From contig JAEUJQ010000050.1 of NCBI GenBank assembly GCA_016793095.1, forward strand, positions 1 to 64,000: DNA of 64,000 bases, read 5' to 3'. A model generated the notes under the pieces. That model had not been told where the DNA came from, searched no databases, and saw nothing but the letters and a program-made list of their open reading frames with translations. The translations under genes and the position numbers were made by a program. This document shows positions 33,638-42,305 of the stretch, one piece after another. The DNA comes from Myxococcaceae bacterium (GTDB lineage Bacteria; Myxococcota; Myxococcia; Myxococcales; Myxococcaceae). The number at the start of each line of letters is the position of its first letter. Within the stretch, counting starts at the first letter, position 1.

Positions 33638-34678
33638 TCAGGCGAGGGGGAAGGTCTCGACGCGCATGGCGCCGCCGCGGACGTCACTCGCGACCATGGC
33701 GAGGTCATCCATCGCCGCGAACCCACGCGTGCAGCCCTTCCCACGCTCCGTGAGGCTGAGGATCGCGCCCGTGTCGGTGTCGAACACGCCGAGGTACGCC
33801 TCGCGCATCCGGGGGTCTGGCCACGGCACCCAGTCGGCAGAGCCCGTGCGGTCCTTCGCTGGCGCGGCCGTGCAGAGCAGCTTGCGACCGTGGTCCAGCA
33901 GCGCGAGCCGCTCGACGAGGAGCCCATGGAACGTCCGCAGCATCGTCCCGGCGCGGTTGAAGACGAAGTACGAGCCCCCGGTGAAGCTCTCGATCGCGAC
34001 GCAGCGCTCACCCTGAACCTGGAGAACGCCGGGAAAGAGGAAGCCGCAGGTCGTCGTGCTGTTCACACCCGGCAGCGTCGCCCGGTCGATGTCCGTCGCG
34101 AGCTTCACGGCGGTGATCTGCCCGTGGTCACGGGTGCTGAGCGTGTTGTCCTGCAGCCAACAGAGCCGCCCCGCGTCGTCGAAGGCGATCGCTGGTCGAT
34201 AGGTGCACTCGGCGAGCTGCGCCAGCCCCGAGGCCAACGCGGCGACACGCGCGTGGAGGATCTGTGAGGGCACCCGGGTGCCGCCCGTCGAGGTGTCGAT
34301 GACGACGACGACCTCGTCACCTGAAGGAGAGAGCCGCAGGCTCATCACGTCTGCCAGCCGCGGGTCGTAGAGCTCAGTGAGGATCTTCCCCTCGGGATTG
34401 ACGACCACGAGCCGCGTCTGGTCCGAGCCGCCGAACTCGAGCGCGATGACCCCTGACCGGCTCGCCGCGACCCTCGAGGGGAAGTGACAGGCGGGGTGCA
34501 GGCCCTCGATGGGAATGGAGGTCAGCTCCTTGTCGCCGCGGCGCGCCCGCACGAGGCAGCGGTGGCCGGTGCCGAGGAGCTCGGGGCTCCCCGCCACCTC
34601 GATGAGGTTCAGGGTGCCTTCGCGCAGCTCCCTGCTCTTCAGCTCCTTCGCCCACTGACCCGACTTCTTTGCGGCCAT
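33638..34678 (-). CDS. WD40/beta-propeller-like protein of unknown function
   Basis: A 346-residue protein with no signal peptide. It has repeated segments of the type GVIALEFGG / LVVVNPEGKILTELYDP / MSLRLSPSGDEVVVVIDTST / YLGVFDTDTGAILSL, which fits a six- or seven-bladed beta propeller of a WD40-like family. The N-terminus (MAAKKSGQWAKELKSRELREGTL) is basic and helical. ATG 34676-34678 is chosen; the open frame upstream lacks coding character. No function can be assigned. It lies downstream of an ATPase gene on the same strand (67 bp). Confidence 0.65.
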   Translation of the reverse strand: MAAKKSGQWAKELKSRELREGTLNLIEVAGSPELLGTGHRCLVRARRGDKELTSIPIEGLHPACHFPSRVAASRSGVIALEFGGSDQTRLVVVNPEGKILTELYDPRLADVMSLRLSPSGDEVVVVIDTSTGGTRVPSQILHARVAALASGLAQLAECTYRPAIAFDDAGRLCWLQDNTLSTRDHGQITAVKLATDIDRATLPGVNSTTTCGFLFPGVLQVQGERCVAIESFTGGSYFVFNRAGTMLRTFHGLLVERLALLDHGRKLLCTAAPAKDRTGSADWVPWPDPRMREAYLGVFDTDTGAILSLTERGKGCTRGFAAMDDLAMVASDVRGGAMRVETFPLA

Positions 34679-34745
34679 CAGACCTCCCGAGGTGTGGACC
34701 GAGTCTGGCAGATCAGGCGGCCGGCGCGCTGCGGAGGTGCACGCG

Positions 34746-35543
34746 TCACGAGCCAGCCTTCCTTTTCCCACGTCGCGGCGACTTCGGCTCATCGGCCGGC
34801 GGCGGGTCGGTGAGCAGCCGCGCGAGGTACCGGTCCTTGTTCATCAAGAAGTCCCGCGTGAGCAGGTAGTGCTCGGTCTCCTCGTACGTCACCGGCGTGA
34901 TGGCGGTCTGGGAGAACGAGTAGAGCTGCGCGTGCGGGTACGCGAGCACGATGGGTGAGTGCGTCGCGATGATGAACTGGCAGTCCTCGAAGCGGGCGAG
35001 CCGGTCGATGGCGACGAGCAGGGCCAACTGCCGCTGCGGCGACAGGGCCGCCTCGGGCTCGTCCAGCAGGTACAGCCCGTGCTCGCCGAAGCGGTGGTTC
35101 ACCAACGCCATGAAGGACTCGCCGTGGGACTGCTCGTGCAGTGACTTGCCGCCGTAGCTGCGCAGAATGCCGTCGCCGATGCGGTCAATCTCGCTCGCCA
35201 CGTTGAAGAAGCTCTCGGCGCGCAGGAAGAAGCCGGTCGCTTCGCGGTTGGTGCCGCGCGAGAGGCGGAGGCAGGAGCGCAGCGGGTACTCCTCGTGCTT
35301 CGTCGCGAACTTGAAGTTCTTCGTGCCGCCCTCGGGGTTGAAGCCCGCGGCCACCGCGATGGCCTCGAGCAGCGTCGACTTGCCGGTGCCGTTCTCGCCG
35401 ACGAAGAACGTCACCTGCGGGTGCAGCTCGAGCACGTCGAGGTGCTTGATGGCCGGCACCGTGAAGGGGTGCTTCGTGCGGTCGGGGATGAACCCGGGCA
35501 GCAGCTGCACCGAACGGACGAAGCGGGTGAACGGGCCGAGCAT
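34746..35543 (-). CDS. AAA-family ABC-like ATPase (AAA_21/SMC-related)
   Basis: A 265-residue ATPase of the ABC/SMC-like AAA_21 type. Walker A is GENGTGKST (about 49-57), Walker B is LLDEPEAALSPQRQ with the catalytic Glu after DEP, and the H-loop is in IIATHSPIVLAY. Related short ATPases are predicted to act in nucleic acid or stress responses, and similar proteins occur in retron and OLD-nuclease systems, but no effector gene is adjacent here. ATG 35541-35543 fits the family N-terminus. Function is not assigned. Confidence 0.8.
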   Translation of the reverse strand: MLGPFTRFVRSVQLLPGFIPDRTKHPFTVPAIKHLDVLELHPQVTFFVGENGTGKSTLLEAIAVAAGFNPEGGTKNFKFATKHEEYPLRSCLRLSRGTNREATGFFLRAESFFNVASEIDRIGDGILRSYGGKSLHEQSHGESFMALVNHRFGEHGLYLLDEPEAALSPQRQLALLVAIDRLARFEDCQFIIATHSPIVLAYPHAQLYSFSQTAITPVTYEETEHYLLTRDFLMNKDRYLARLLTDPPPADEPKSPRRGKRKAGS

Positions 35544-35574
35544 GTCCCAGGGGCTCCTTGAAACAGAGTCAGCG

Positions 35575-38013
35575 TCACGGCGGAGGCACGGAGAGGGTCT
35601 CGGACGAGGTCTTCGCCTGGTTCGCCTCGAAGACGGTCGCGCTGGTGACGACGACGTCGCGCGGCCCGGGCTGCGCGGGGGCGCTCTGGACCTCCAGCAG
35701 CGTCGAGCCGTCTTGCGCGTGAATGGCGACGGGGTTGTTCGCCAGCCGGGCGCCGTCGAGCACGCCTGCGCCTTCCGCGAACACCGCGGCGATGCCGGCG
35801 CTCCGCGAGACGGCTCCGCGCGTGAAGACGATGAGCGCGGCGGTGAGCGCCTCGAGGCCGTTGCCATAGCGACCGTCCGGGTCGCTCCGCGTTCCCGTCA
35901 CCACGGTGTCGGAGACGTCGAGGCGAGCCTGGAAGGCGAAGAGCCCCACCTGCTGGTTGTCCACGAAGGCCGAGGACACGAGGGTCGCTCTTGCGTCGAA
36001 CGCGACGTTGGCCCCACGCCCGCGCTGCCCCGAGGCCAGCGGCCGCGTTCCCAGCACCGTGACACGCGCGGCGGTGAGCGCCGAGCGCGGGTCCGCGACC
36101 TGGAGCCCCGCGGTGTGGTTCTCGAGGAACGACGAGTCCTCGACCGTCACCTTCGCGCCCTTCTCGACGATGAGGCCCTGGCCGAACTCGCCGTTGCCGT
36201 CGAGCCGGGTGCCGCTCACCTCGGTCCGCGTGATGAGGGCCGTCGAGCCCGGGTCGCGCACGTAGACGCCTGCGGTGACGTTGTCCTCGAGCACGCAGGC
36301 GTCGAGTGACAGCCCGCCGTCCTGGCTCGCGCTCGCCCCCAGGCCCAGCTCGTTCGAGCCCGCGTCGCCCCCCACTCCGCGGGCGTGGCCGAGGGAGCAC
36401 TTCTCGAGGGTGACGCTGCCTTGAAAGGAGGCGAGCGCGCCCGCGCCGGTGTGGCCGCGCACCGCCACCGCCGTCCCGTTCACCCGGCCACCCTGGGCAC
36501 GCACCCCGACGCCCTCGACGCCGTCCACCGCGACGCGGTCGAGGTTGACGGTGGTGCGCTCGAGCGCGAGCACGCCGGACGAGGCGACGTCCTCGAGCAG
36601 CACGTTCGTGAGTGACGCGGTCGCGAACGTCCTCACGTCCACGCCGAAGCGGGGCGCCGGGCCGGGGCGGGTCCTGCGCAGCGTGAGGCGCTCGAGCGTC
36701 GCGACGCCGGCTCCACCCTGCACGTCGATGAGTCCACCTTGCACGTCCTCCACGCCACCGCCGCGCCAGGTGAGCGAGCCCTGCTGGGCTGACGCGCCGA
36801 AGCCGAAGCGCTCGCCGCTGTTGTCGGTGCTCGACGCCACGTTGCGGATGAAGACGTCGCTCAACGTCGCCGAGCTTCCGCCTTGAGCGACGAGCAGCCC
36901 GACGCCGCGGCTCTCGTCGATGACGACCTGCGTGGCGGTGAGCGCGCCTCCAGACTGCACCGCGACGCCCCACCCGAGCCTGCCGGTGCTCGCGCGCACC
37001 TTCGTGTCGGCGATGACGACGCGGGTGAGCGTCACCTGGGCGCCCGCCTGGTTGACGAAGAGCCCGGTCTCGCCGTTGCCCCGCAGCTCGACGTCGGTGA
37101 GCTGCGCCGTCGCGCCCGTGCCGATGGCCACGCCCTGGCCGAACGTGCCTGTCGCCGGGTCGGGCCGGGTGCCGCGCACCACCACGTCATCCAGCACGAC
37201 GCGCGTCGTCCGGTCGACGGCCTGGACGCCGGAGCGCTCGTTGCCATCGAGCACGACGTGGCGCGCCGTGAGCGAGGCGCCCGACTCGAGCCGCGCCGCG
37301 AGAATCGAGCCGCTGATGGTGACGCCTTCCAGCTCGACGCGAACGCCGTTCACGAGGGTGAGGGCCGGGTTCTGGTCTGCCGCCACCAGCGTCACCTGCG
37401 CCGCGCACCGGCCGATGAGCTTCACCGGCTTCGTCGGCGCGAGGCTCTCGACGTAGCGGCCGGGCGAGACCGCCACGGTGGCGTCGTTGGGCGCGGCCGC
37501 GAGCGCGGCGCCGAGGGTGCGGAAGTGCGTGGCGTCCACCGGCCCGCTCGCATCGACGAAGAAGGTCGCCGCGGACGGAGGGAAGGCCAGGGTGCAGTCG
37601 CCCACCGGCACGCAGGCTGCGCTCCCCAGTGCTGCGCGCGTCGCACCCGGGCAGGGCGCGGCGGGCAACACCGGCTCGCACGAGGCTCCTCGAGCGTCGA
37701 AGCCGATGGGGCAGGCGCGCCACCCGATTTCCTCGCAGCCACGGCCGGGGAACGAGAACGCGCCCGCGTCGCAGGTCTCGACCACCGCGCGGCACGTCCA
37801 GCCCGTGGGGTCGGCCGTGAAGCCGTCTCCGCAGCTGGTCCAGCCGGCTGGCTGACACTGGCCCGCCGCGTTCCTGAACGAGCCGGCGCTGCAGTCCATC
37901 GCGCCTGCGTCGGTCGTCACACACCCGCCGCCGTCACAGCCGGGCGGCTCGACGGGCGATGGGCACGCGAGCATCACCACCGTGACGCCCGTCATCGTGA
38001 CGAGCCGGTTCAC
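35575..38013 (-). CDS. Large right-handed beta-helix lipoprotein
   Basis: An 812-residue protein. A lipobox (VMLAC) ends at about Cys17. Residues about 26-150 are Cys-rich modules (CSAGSFRNAAGQCQPAGW, CPIGFDARGASCEP). Residues about 160-800 are repeated short beta strands of parallel beta-helix (pectate-lyase-like) type, with motifs such as GVRVELEGVTISGS, GASLTARHVVLDGNERSGVQ and GLFVNQAG. Likely displayed at the cell surface, with a structural or binding role rather than an enzyme. Its start overlaps the upstream beta-helix lipoprotein by 4 bp, so the two are made together. Confidence 0.85.
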   Translation of the reverse strand: MNRLVTMTGVTVVMLACPSPVEPPGCDGGGCVTTDAGAMDCSAGSFRNAAGQCQPAGWTSCGDGFTADPTGWTCRAVVETCDAGAFSFPGRGCEEIGWRACPIGFDARGASCEPVLPAAPCPGATRAALGSAACVPVGDCTLAFPPSAATFFVDASGPVDATHFRTLGAALAAAPNDATVAVSPGRYVESLAPTKPVKLIGRCAAQVTLVAADQNPALTLVNGVRVELEGVTISGSILAARLESGASLTARHVVLDGNERSGVQAVDRTTRVVLDDVVVRGTRPDPATGTFGQGVAIGTGATAQLTDVELRGNGETGLFVNQAGAQVTLTRVVIADTKVRASTGRLGWGVAVQSGGALTATQVVIDESRGVGLLVAQGGSSATLSDVFIRNVASSTDNSGERFGFGASAQQGSLTWRGGGVEDVQGGLIDVQGGAGVATLERLTLRRTRPGPAPRFGVDVRTFATASLTNVLLEDVASSGVLALERTTVNLDRVAVDGVEGVGVRAQGGRVNGTAVAVRGHTGAGALASFQGSVTLEKCSLGHARGVGGDAGSNELGLGASASQDGGLSLDACVLEDNVTAGVYVRDPGSTALITRTEVSGTRLDGNGEFGQGLIVEKGAKVTVEDSSFLENHTAGLQVADPRSALTAARVTVLGTRPLASGQRGRGANVAFDARATLVSSAFVDNQQVGLFAFQARLDVSDTVVTGTRSDPDGRYGNGLEALTAALIVFTRGAVSRSAGIAAVFAEGAGVLDGARLANNPVAIHAQDGSTLLEVQSAPAQPGPRDVVVTSATVFEANQAKTSSETLSVPPP

Positions 38014-39158
38014 TGGTCGAGCCCGATGGTCCCCGAGCGGACCGTGAGCTCCATCGGCGGAGCGTCGAGGAGCGCCGGCTCGACCGTCACGGCGACCCCG
38101 GTGCGCTGCACCACGACCCGAAACCGGCCTCCCGACATCGTGCCCGCGAGGCGGACGTCCTGGCCCGATTGATCCGCCAGCACCTGCGCGCGCGCGTTGT
38201 CGGCCAGCGTCACGCCCTCGACGGTGACGCCGCTCGTCCCCGTGAAGAGCCCGATGCCATCGCCGACGTCCTCACTGCGCGAGATGTCGATGGGCACCCG
38301 GATGGCCTTCGTCGAGAGCACCCGGGCCTGGCGGATGACGAGGCCCGACGCGTCCCGCGCGCCGATGCCGACGAGGGCGTTGCCGCTCACCTCGCCGCCG
38401 GTGACCGTGACCGACGGCTCCACCCCGGTCCTCACCTGCCCTTGCGCCCAGACGCCCCGGCCCTGGTTGTTGCGAATGGTGCAGCCGTCGAGGGTCGCGC
38501 GCGTCGTGGCGCCGTCGAGCAGCACGCCGACGTTCTGGTTCTGCTCGATGACGACGTCCTTCAGCGAGACGACGGCGCCCGCGGTCGCGACGACGCCGGA
38601 GCCGGACGAGAGCGAGGTGCCCACCTGCTCCGCGACGCGGCCACGCTCGAGGCGGAGCGGCAGGCCCGCGACGCGAATGCCGGTGCTGCTCTGGCTCACC
38701 TCACAGTCCGTGAGCGCGACCTCCTTGTCCGCGCAGTCCTTCATGCAGCTCGCGGTGAGGGCGCTCTTCTGGGCCTGCGCGACCTTCACGCCGACGAGCT
38801 GGGCCGGCCCCGGCTCGATGCTCACGCCGTTCGCGCCGGTGGCGACGACGCGCAGGCCGCGCACCATCGAGCGACGCCCGCCCTTGATGGTGAGCACCGG
38901 GTCTCCTCCGGTGAGCGTGACGTCGGCGCCCTCACTCGCGGCGAGGCTGACGTCCTCGGGCAACACGAACGCGCCCGAGTAGGTGCCATCGGCGAGGATG
39001 ACGCAGTCTCCCGGCTTTGCCGTGCCGAGGGTCTCACTCAGCGACTTCGCGGGCACCAGAATGCGGTCGCACATCAGCCCGGCCGGTGGCTCACCCTGGT
39101 ACGGCCTCAGCGGCGTACAGCCGGCCAGCGCGAACCACAGCCACCACTTCCCGTTCAT
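38010..39158 (-). CDS. Beta-helix lipoprotein, paralogue of the next gene
   Basis: A 382-residue lipoprotein with lipobox ALAGC (Cys14), a short linker, then a right-handed beta helix with repeats (LTIKGGRRSMVRGLRVVATGANGVSI; GTSGVTVEGVTLADNARAQVL). It opens the helix with ILVPAKSLSETLGTAKPGDCVILADGTY, as pectate-lyase-like proteins do. It is closely related in layout to the 812-residue protein downstream and ends in the ATGA overlap with it. ATG 39156-39158 provides the signal peptide; the frame is open further upstream but without a better start. Confidence 0.82.
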   Translation of the reverse strand: MNGKWWLWFALAGCTPLRPYQGEPPAGLMCDRILVPAKSLSETLGTAKPGDCVILADGTYSGAFVLPEDVSLAASEGADVTLTGGDPVLTIKGGRRSMVRGLRVVATGANGVSIEPGPAQLVGVKVAQAQKSALTASCMKDCADKEVALTDCEVSQSSTGIRVAGLPLRLERGRVAEQVGTSLSSGSGVVATAGAVVSLKDVVIEQNQNVGVLLDGATTRATLDGCTIRNNQGRGVWAQGQVRTGVEPSVTVTGGEVSGNALVGIGARDASGLVIRQARVLSTKAIRVPIDISRSEDVGDGIGLFTGTSGVTVEGVTLADNARAQVLADQSGQDVRLAGTMSGGRFRVVVQRTGVAVTVEPALLDAPPMELTVRSGTIGLDQ

Positions 39159-39277
39159 GGGCGAAGACCGTACCACCACCGCGCGCCGCAGAAGCCATCG
39201 ACCCTGCGCTGTCACGTGCCCGCGTTCGTCGATCAACCACGGGAGCCGCGGCGAGGGTGCGATAGCGTCGGCGGCAC

Positions 39278-39613
39278 ATGCCCTGGATTCCGGAACTGAC
39301 GGTCGAACAGCTCGCGGCACGCCTCGCCAACCCGCCTGACACGCACCCGCTCCTCCTCGACGTCCGCCGTCCCGATGAGCACCAGTACGTCGCGCTGCCC
39401 GACTCGGTGCTCATTCCGCTCGATGAGCTCGAAGACCGGGTGGACGAGCTCGACGCGCACCGCGGCCGGGAGGTGGTGGTGTATTGCCACCACGGCATCC
39501 GCAGCAAGAAGGGCGCGGCGGTGCTCCTGGCTGCGGGCTTCAGCGCGCGCTCGCTCAAGGGTGGCATTCACGACTGGGCGCGGGTCATCGACAAGACGAT
39601 GGCGCGGTACTGA
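39278..39613 (+). CDS. Single-domain rhodanese
   Basis: A 111-residue sulfurtransferase-type rhodanese. Visible are LLLDVRRPDEHQYVALPDSVLIPLDEL, then the active-site loop VVVYCHHGIRS with catalytic Cys at about residue 71, and the closing GFSARSLKGGIHDWARVID. Such stand-alone GlpE/PspE-like rhodaneses transfer sulfur from thiosulfate or persulfide. Length is standard. It is 29 bp before the TIGR02996 gene on the same strand. Confidence 0.92.
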   Translation: MPWIPELTVEQLAARLANPPDTHPLLLDVRRPDEHQYVALPDSVLIPLDELEDRVDELDAHRGREVVVYCHHGIRSKKGAAVLLAAGFSARSLKGGIHDWARVIDKTMARY

Positions 39614-39642
39614 CCCGAACATCACCACTCGCCGGAGGCCAC

Positions 39643-42066
39643 ATGGCCACGTTGTCCGAGCAGCTCGACCACGCAGGGAAGGCGCTCGCGAAGAAGCCCG
39701 CGGAGACGCTCGGCGTCCTCGTGAAGACGTGGGCGGCCCGGCCGCTGCCCGGGCTCGCCGCCGTCGTCGAGCGCTTCGAGCTGGCCCACCCGCCGACGCC
39801 CTTCGAGGGTGACACGAAGGCGTTCGTGAAGCTCGCCGCGAAGCCCGACGCCGCGCTGCGAGGCTCCCTGGCCCGCGGCCTCGTCGGTCCGAAGACGGCC
39901 GACGTCATCGAGCGCCTCGAGGCGCTGGCGCCGTGGTGTGAAGACCCGCGCGTGTCGGCGGCGCTGCTGAAGCTGCTCCACGACGTGCCGTGGACGTCGA
40001 ACGGCGCCCGCCCTGTGTGGACGCAGACGTTCACGCTCGTGAAGCGCATCGCCGACCCGCGCTTCCTCGAGGCGGCGAAGACGCTGCCGGCGGCGTGGAA
40101 GTTCCGAGAGAATCAGCGCGAGTGGATGCAGCGGCAGCTCGACCTCGCCGTCGAGGCCGTCACCGCGAAGCGGGCCGAGCACCCGGTCGCTCCCCTCACC
40201 GCTGCCGAGCGGAAGGCGCTCGAGGCGTTCGCCGAGAAGCTGGCGCCCCAGGTGACGCCGGCTGCGGGTGGCGACCGGTCTCAGGCGGCGCTGCTCGCCG
40301 AGATCTACGCCCACCCCGCCGACGACGCGCCCCGGCTCGTCTACGCCGACTGGTGCCTCGAGCGGTCCGACCCGCACGGCGAGTTCATCACCCTGCAGTT
40401 CAAGCCCGACAAGACGAGGGACGAGTCGAAGCGCGAGGCGGCGCTGCAGAAGGCCCACGGCGCGAAGTGGCTCGGCGCCCTCGCCTCCGTGACCCTGAAG
40501 GACGTCACCTTCCGTCGCGGCTTCCCCTCGAAGGTGGTGGCGCGCTTCAAGGGGCAGCGCGACGTCGAGCAGTACGGCGACGCGCCCGAGTGGAGCACCA
40601 TCGAGGAGCTGTCGTGGAGCCTCCCCGGCGCGTGGTCGAACGACGAGGCGCAGTGGCTCGAGCACCTGCCGAAGCACGCCCGGCCCCGCGTCGTCACCGT
40701 TCACTCGCGGGGCCTCGCCGCCCTCCTCGAAGCGAAGTCCCCGTGGCCCATCGAAGAGCTCACCTTCTCGACGTACGACGTCGAGGTGCTGCGGCGGCTC
40801 GCCGTCTCGAAGCTGTTCCCGAAGCTGCGCGTGCTGCGGGTGCGCGACCTCCCGGCCGTCAACCCGACGTTCTTCACGCAGGGCTGGCTGCGCGAGGTGG
40901 CCGACGTCGGCGGGGAGTCGCACAACGGCAGGGTCGGGCCGTGGCTCGAGGCGCTCTCGTTCCGCCAGCAGCTCGTCCTCGAGCACCCGTGGGCCGGTCG
41001 CTTCGTCTTCACGCGCGGCGACGACGGGCTGCTCTCGAGGCTGCACGTCGAGGTGAACGCGGGCGCCGAGCTGCGCGCCATCGCTGCCGTCCAGGACCTG
41101 CCTCAGGGGTTCCTCACGGGGCTGACGCTCGAGGGCGCGGCCGAGTCGACGCTGAAGAAGCTCGAGCCGTGGCTACGGAAACGCGGCGCCGCCGCGCCGG
41201 TGACGGCGGCGCAGGAGGTGCAGCGGCTGAGTCGACTCGCCGCGGCGCCGCGGGGCGACGGCTGGAGCGTCGTGACCCAGAACTCCTTCGAGGTGTGCGA
41301 CGCCGCCGGCCGGCCCAGCTCGAGCGAGCCCATCAACGAAGCCACCGTTGCCGCCATCAGCCCCGACGGCCAGCACGTGCTCTGCGCCTCCGGGCGCCGC
41401 CTCGAATGGCGTGACGGCCAGGGCACGTTCGTGAAGACGGAGTCCGCGGGCGAGAGCCTCATCAGCGCGCGGTGGACCCCGGACGGCAGGCGGCTGCTCC
41501 TTCACTTCGACAAGCACGTCGAGGTGCGAGCCTGGCCCTCGGGCGCGGTGGTGTGGAGCCTGAAGAGCGGCGCGTACCCGAAGAAGCCCGTCAGCGTCGC
41601 GCTCAGCTTCGACGGCGCGTTCCTCGTCACCACGCAGTACACGAACGCGGTGCACGTGTGGACGCCTGGCGCGAAGAAGCCGGTCGTCCTCGAGCTCGGC
41701 CAGTACCTGCCGGCCGTGGCCTTCACCTCGAACCACGAGTTCGTCGTGTCGTGCCGGGACGGCGTGCTGCGTCGCTACGACGCGCGCTCACCGCACCAGC
41801 CACTCGCCACGCAGAAGGTGCCTGAGTCGTTCAGGCTCGTGGTGAATCAGCAGGGCACGGCCCTCGCGTGCGGCGACCAGGAGGCCTCCGCGAAGGGCCG
41901 CCTCGACGTGCTGCGCCTGCCCGACCTCCAGCGCGTGCTGAGCGTGAAGGAGTCTCGCAAACCCCTCGCCTTCTCTGCCGACGGGCGTCGGCTGCTCTGT
42001 GGGCTCTTCCGCGAGGGTGCCGCCGACCTGAACGTCGTCGTCGCCGTCGAGGTCGGCGCAGCCTGA
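39643..42066 (+). CDS. TIGR02996-domain protein with C-terminal WD40-like repeats
   Basis: An 807-residue cytoplasmic protein. The TIGR02996 repeat-companion domain is near residues 213-262 (LLAEIYAHPADDAPRLVYADWCLERSDPHGEFITLQF, shown by the ends LLAEIYAHPADD and GEFITLQF). Residues 300-520 contain leucine-rich-type segments (IEELSWSLPG, LRVLRVRDLPAVN). From about 540 the protein becomes WD40-like (ATVAAISPDGQHVLCASGRRLEW, SVALSFDGAFLVTTQY). The family is expanded in myxobacteria and planctomycetes and its function is unknown. ATG 39643 has a GGAGG ribosome binding site. A convergent paralogue lies downstream. Confidence 0.82.
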   Translation: MATLSEQLDHAGKALAKKPAETLGVLVKTWAARPLPGLAAVVERFELAHPPTPFEGDTKAFVKLAAKPDAALRGSLARGLVGPKTADVIERLEALAPWCEDPRVSAALLKLLHDVPWTSNGARPVWTQTFTLVKRIADPRFLEAAKTLPAAWKFRENQREWMQRQLDLAVEAVTAKRAEHPVAPLTAAERKALEAFAEKLAPQVTPAAGGDRSQAALLAEIYAHPADDAPRLVYADWCLERSDPHGEFITLQFKPDKTRDESKREAALQKAHGAKWLGALASVTLKDVTFRRGFPSKVVARFKGQRDVEQYGDAPEWSTIEELSWSLPGAWSNDEAQWLEHLPKHARPRVVTVHSRGLAALLEAKSPWPIEELTFSTYDVEVLRRLAVSKLFPKLRVLRVRDLPAVNPTFFTQGWLREVADVGGESHNGRVGPWLEALSFRQQLVLEHPWAGRFVFTRGDDGLLSRLHVEVNAGAELRAIAAVQDLPQGFLTGLTLEGAAESTLKKLEPWLRKRGAAAPVTAAQEVQRLSRLAAAPRGDGWSVVTQNSFEVCDAAGRPSSSEPINEATVAAISPDGQHVLCASGRRLEWRDGQGTFVKTESAGESLISARWTPDGRRLLLHFDKHVEVRAWPSGAVVWSLKSGAYPKKPVSVALSFDGAFLVTTQYTNAVHVWTPGAKKPVVLELGQYLPAVAFTSNHEFVVSCRDGVLRRYDARSPHQPLATQKVPESFRLVVNQQGTALACGDQEASAKGRLDVLRLPDLQRVLSVKESRKPLAFSADGRRLLCGLFREGAADLNVVVAVEVGAA

Positions 42067-42138
42067 GCCACGGGGAGCCGCACGTCCGGCTGCGACGGCT
42101 TCAGGCGTCGCGCCCTTGATGGCGGCTCTCGTCTTGAG

Positions 42139-42305
42139 TCACCGCGGCGTCCACTCGACCGCGCCGAGCCTCGACGCCACCGGCGCCAACGCGGCCCGCA
42201 TGCGCAGGAGGTCGGCCTTTCGCACCGACACCCGCGCTGACACCGTCGGGAGCGCCGGCAGCAACGCCTCGATGGACGCCGCCAGCCGCTGGCCACCGAG
42301 CGCGT
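42139..42305 (-). repeat. Exact 167-bp tandem duplication of the TIGR02996 gene 3' end (outer copy)
   Basis: This segment repeats 42306-42472 with an offset of exactly 167 bp. It encodes a second version of the last 55 residues of the convergent TIGR02996 gene (EVNALGGQRLAASIEALLPALP..., ending VEWTPR and stop). It lies after that gene's stop. There are a handful of substitutions, so the duplication is not brand new. Because 167 is not a multiple of three, the copies are out of frame with each other. The outer copy has no start of its own and is a remnant. Confidence 0.85.

Noticed and set aside
34746-35543. AAA_21 ATPase as part of a defence system
   Set aside because: Related ATPases occur in retron and OLD systems, but no nuclease, reverse transcriptase or other effector lies next to it; neighbours are propeller and beta-helix proteins.
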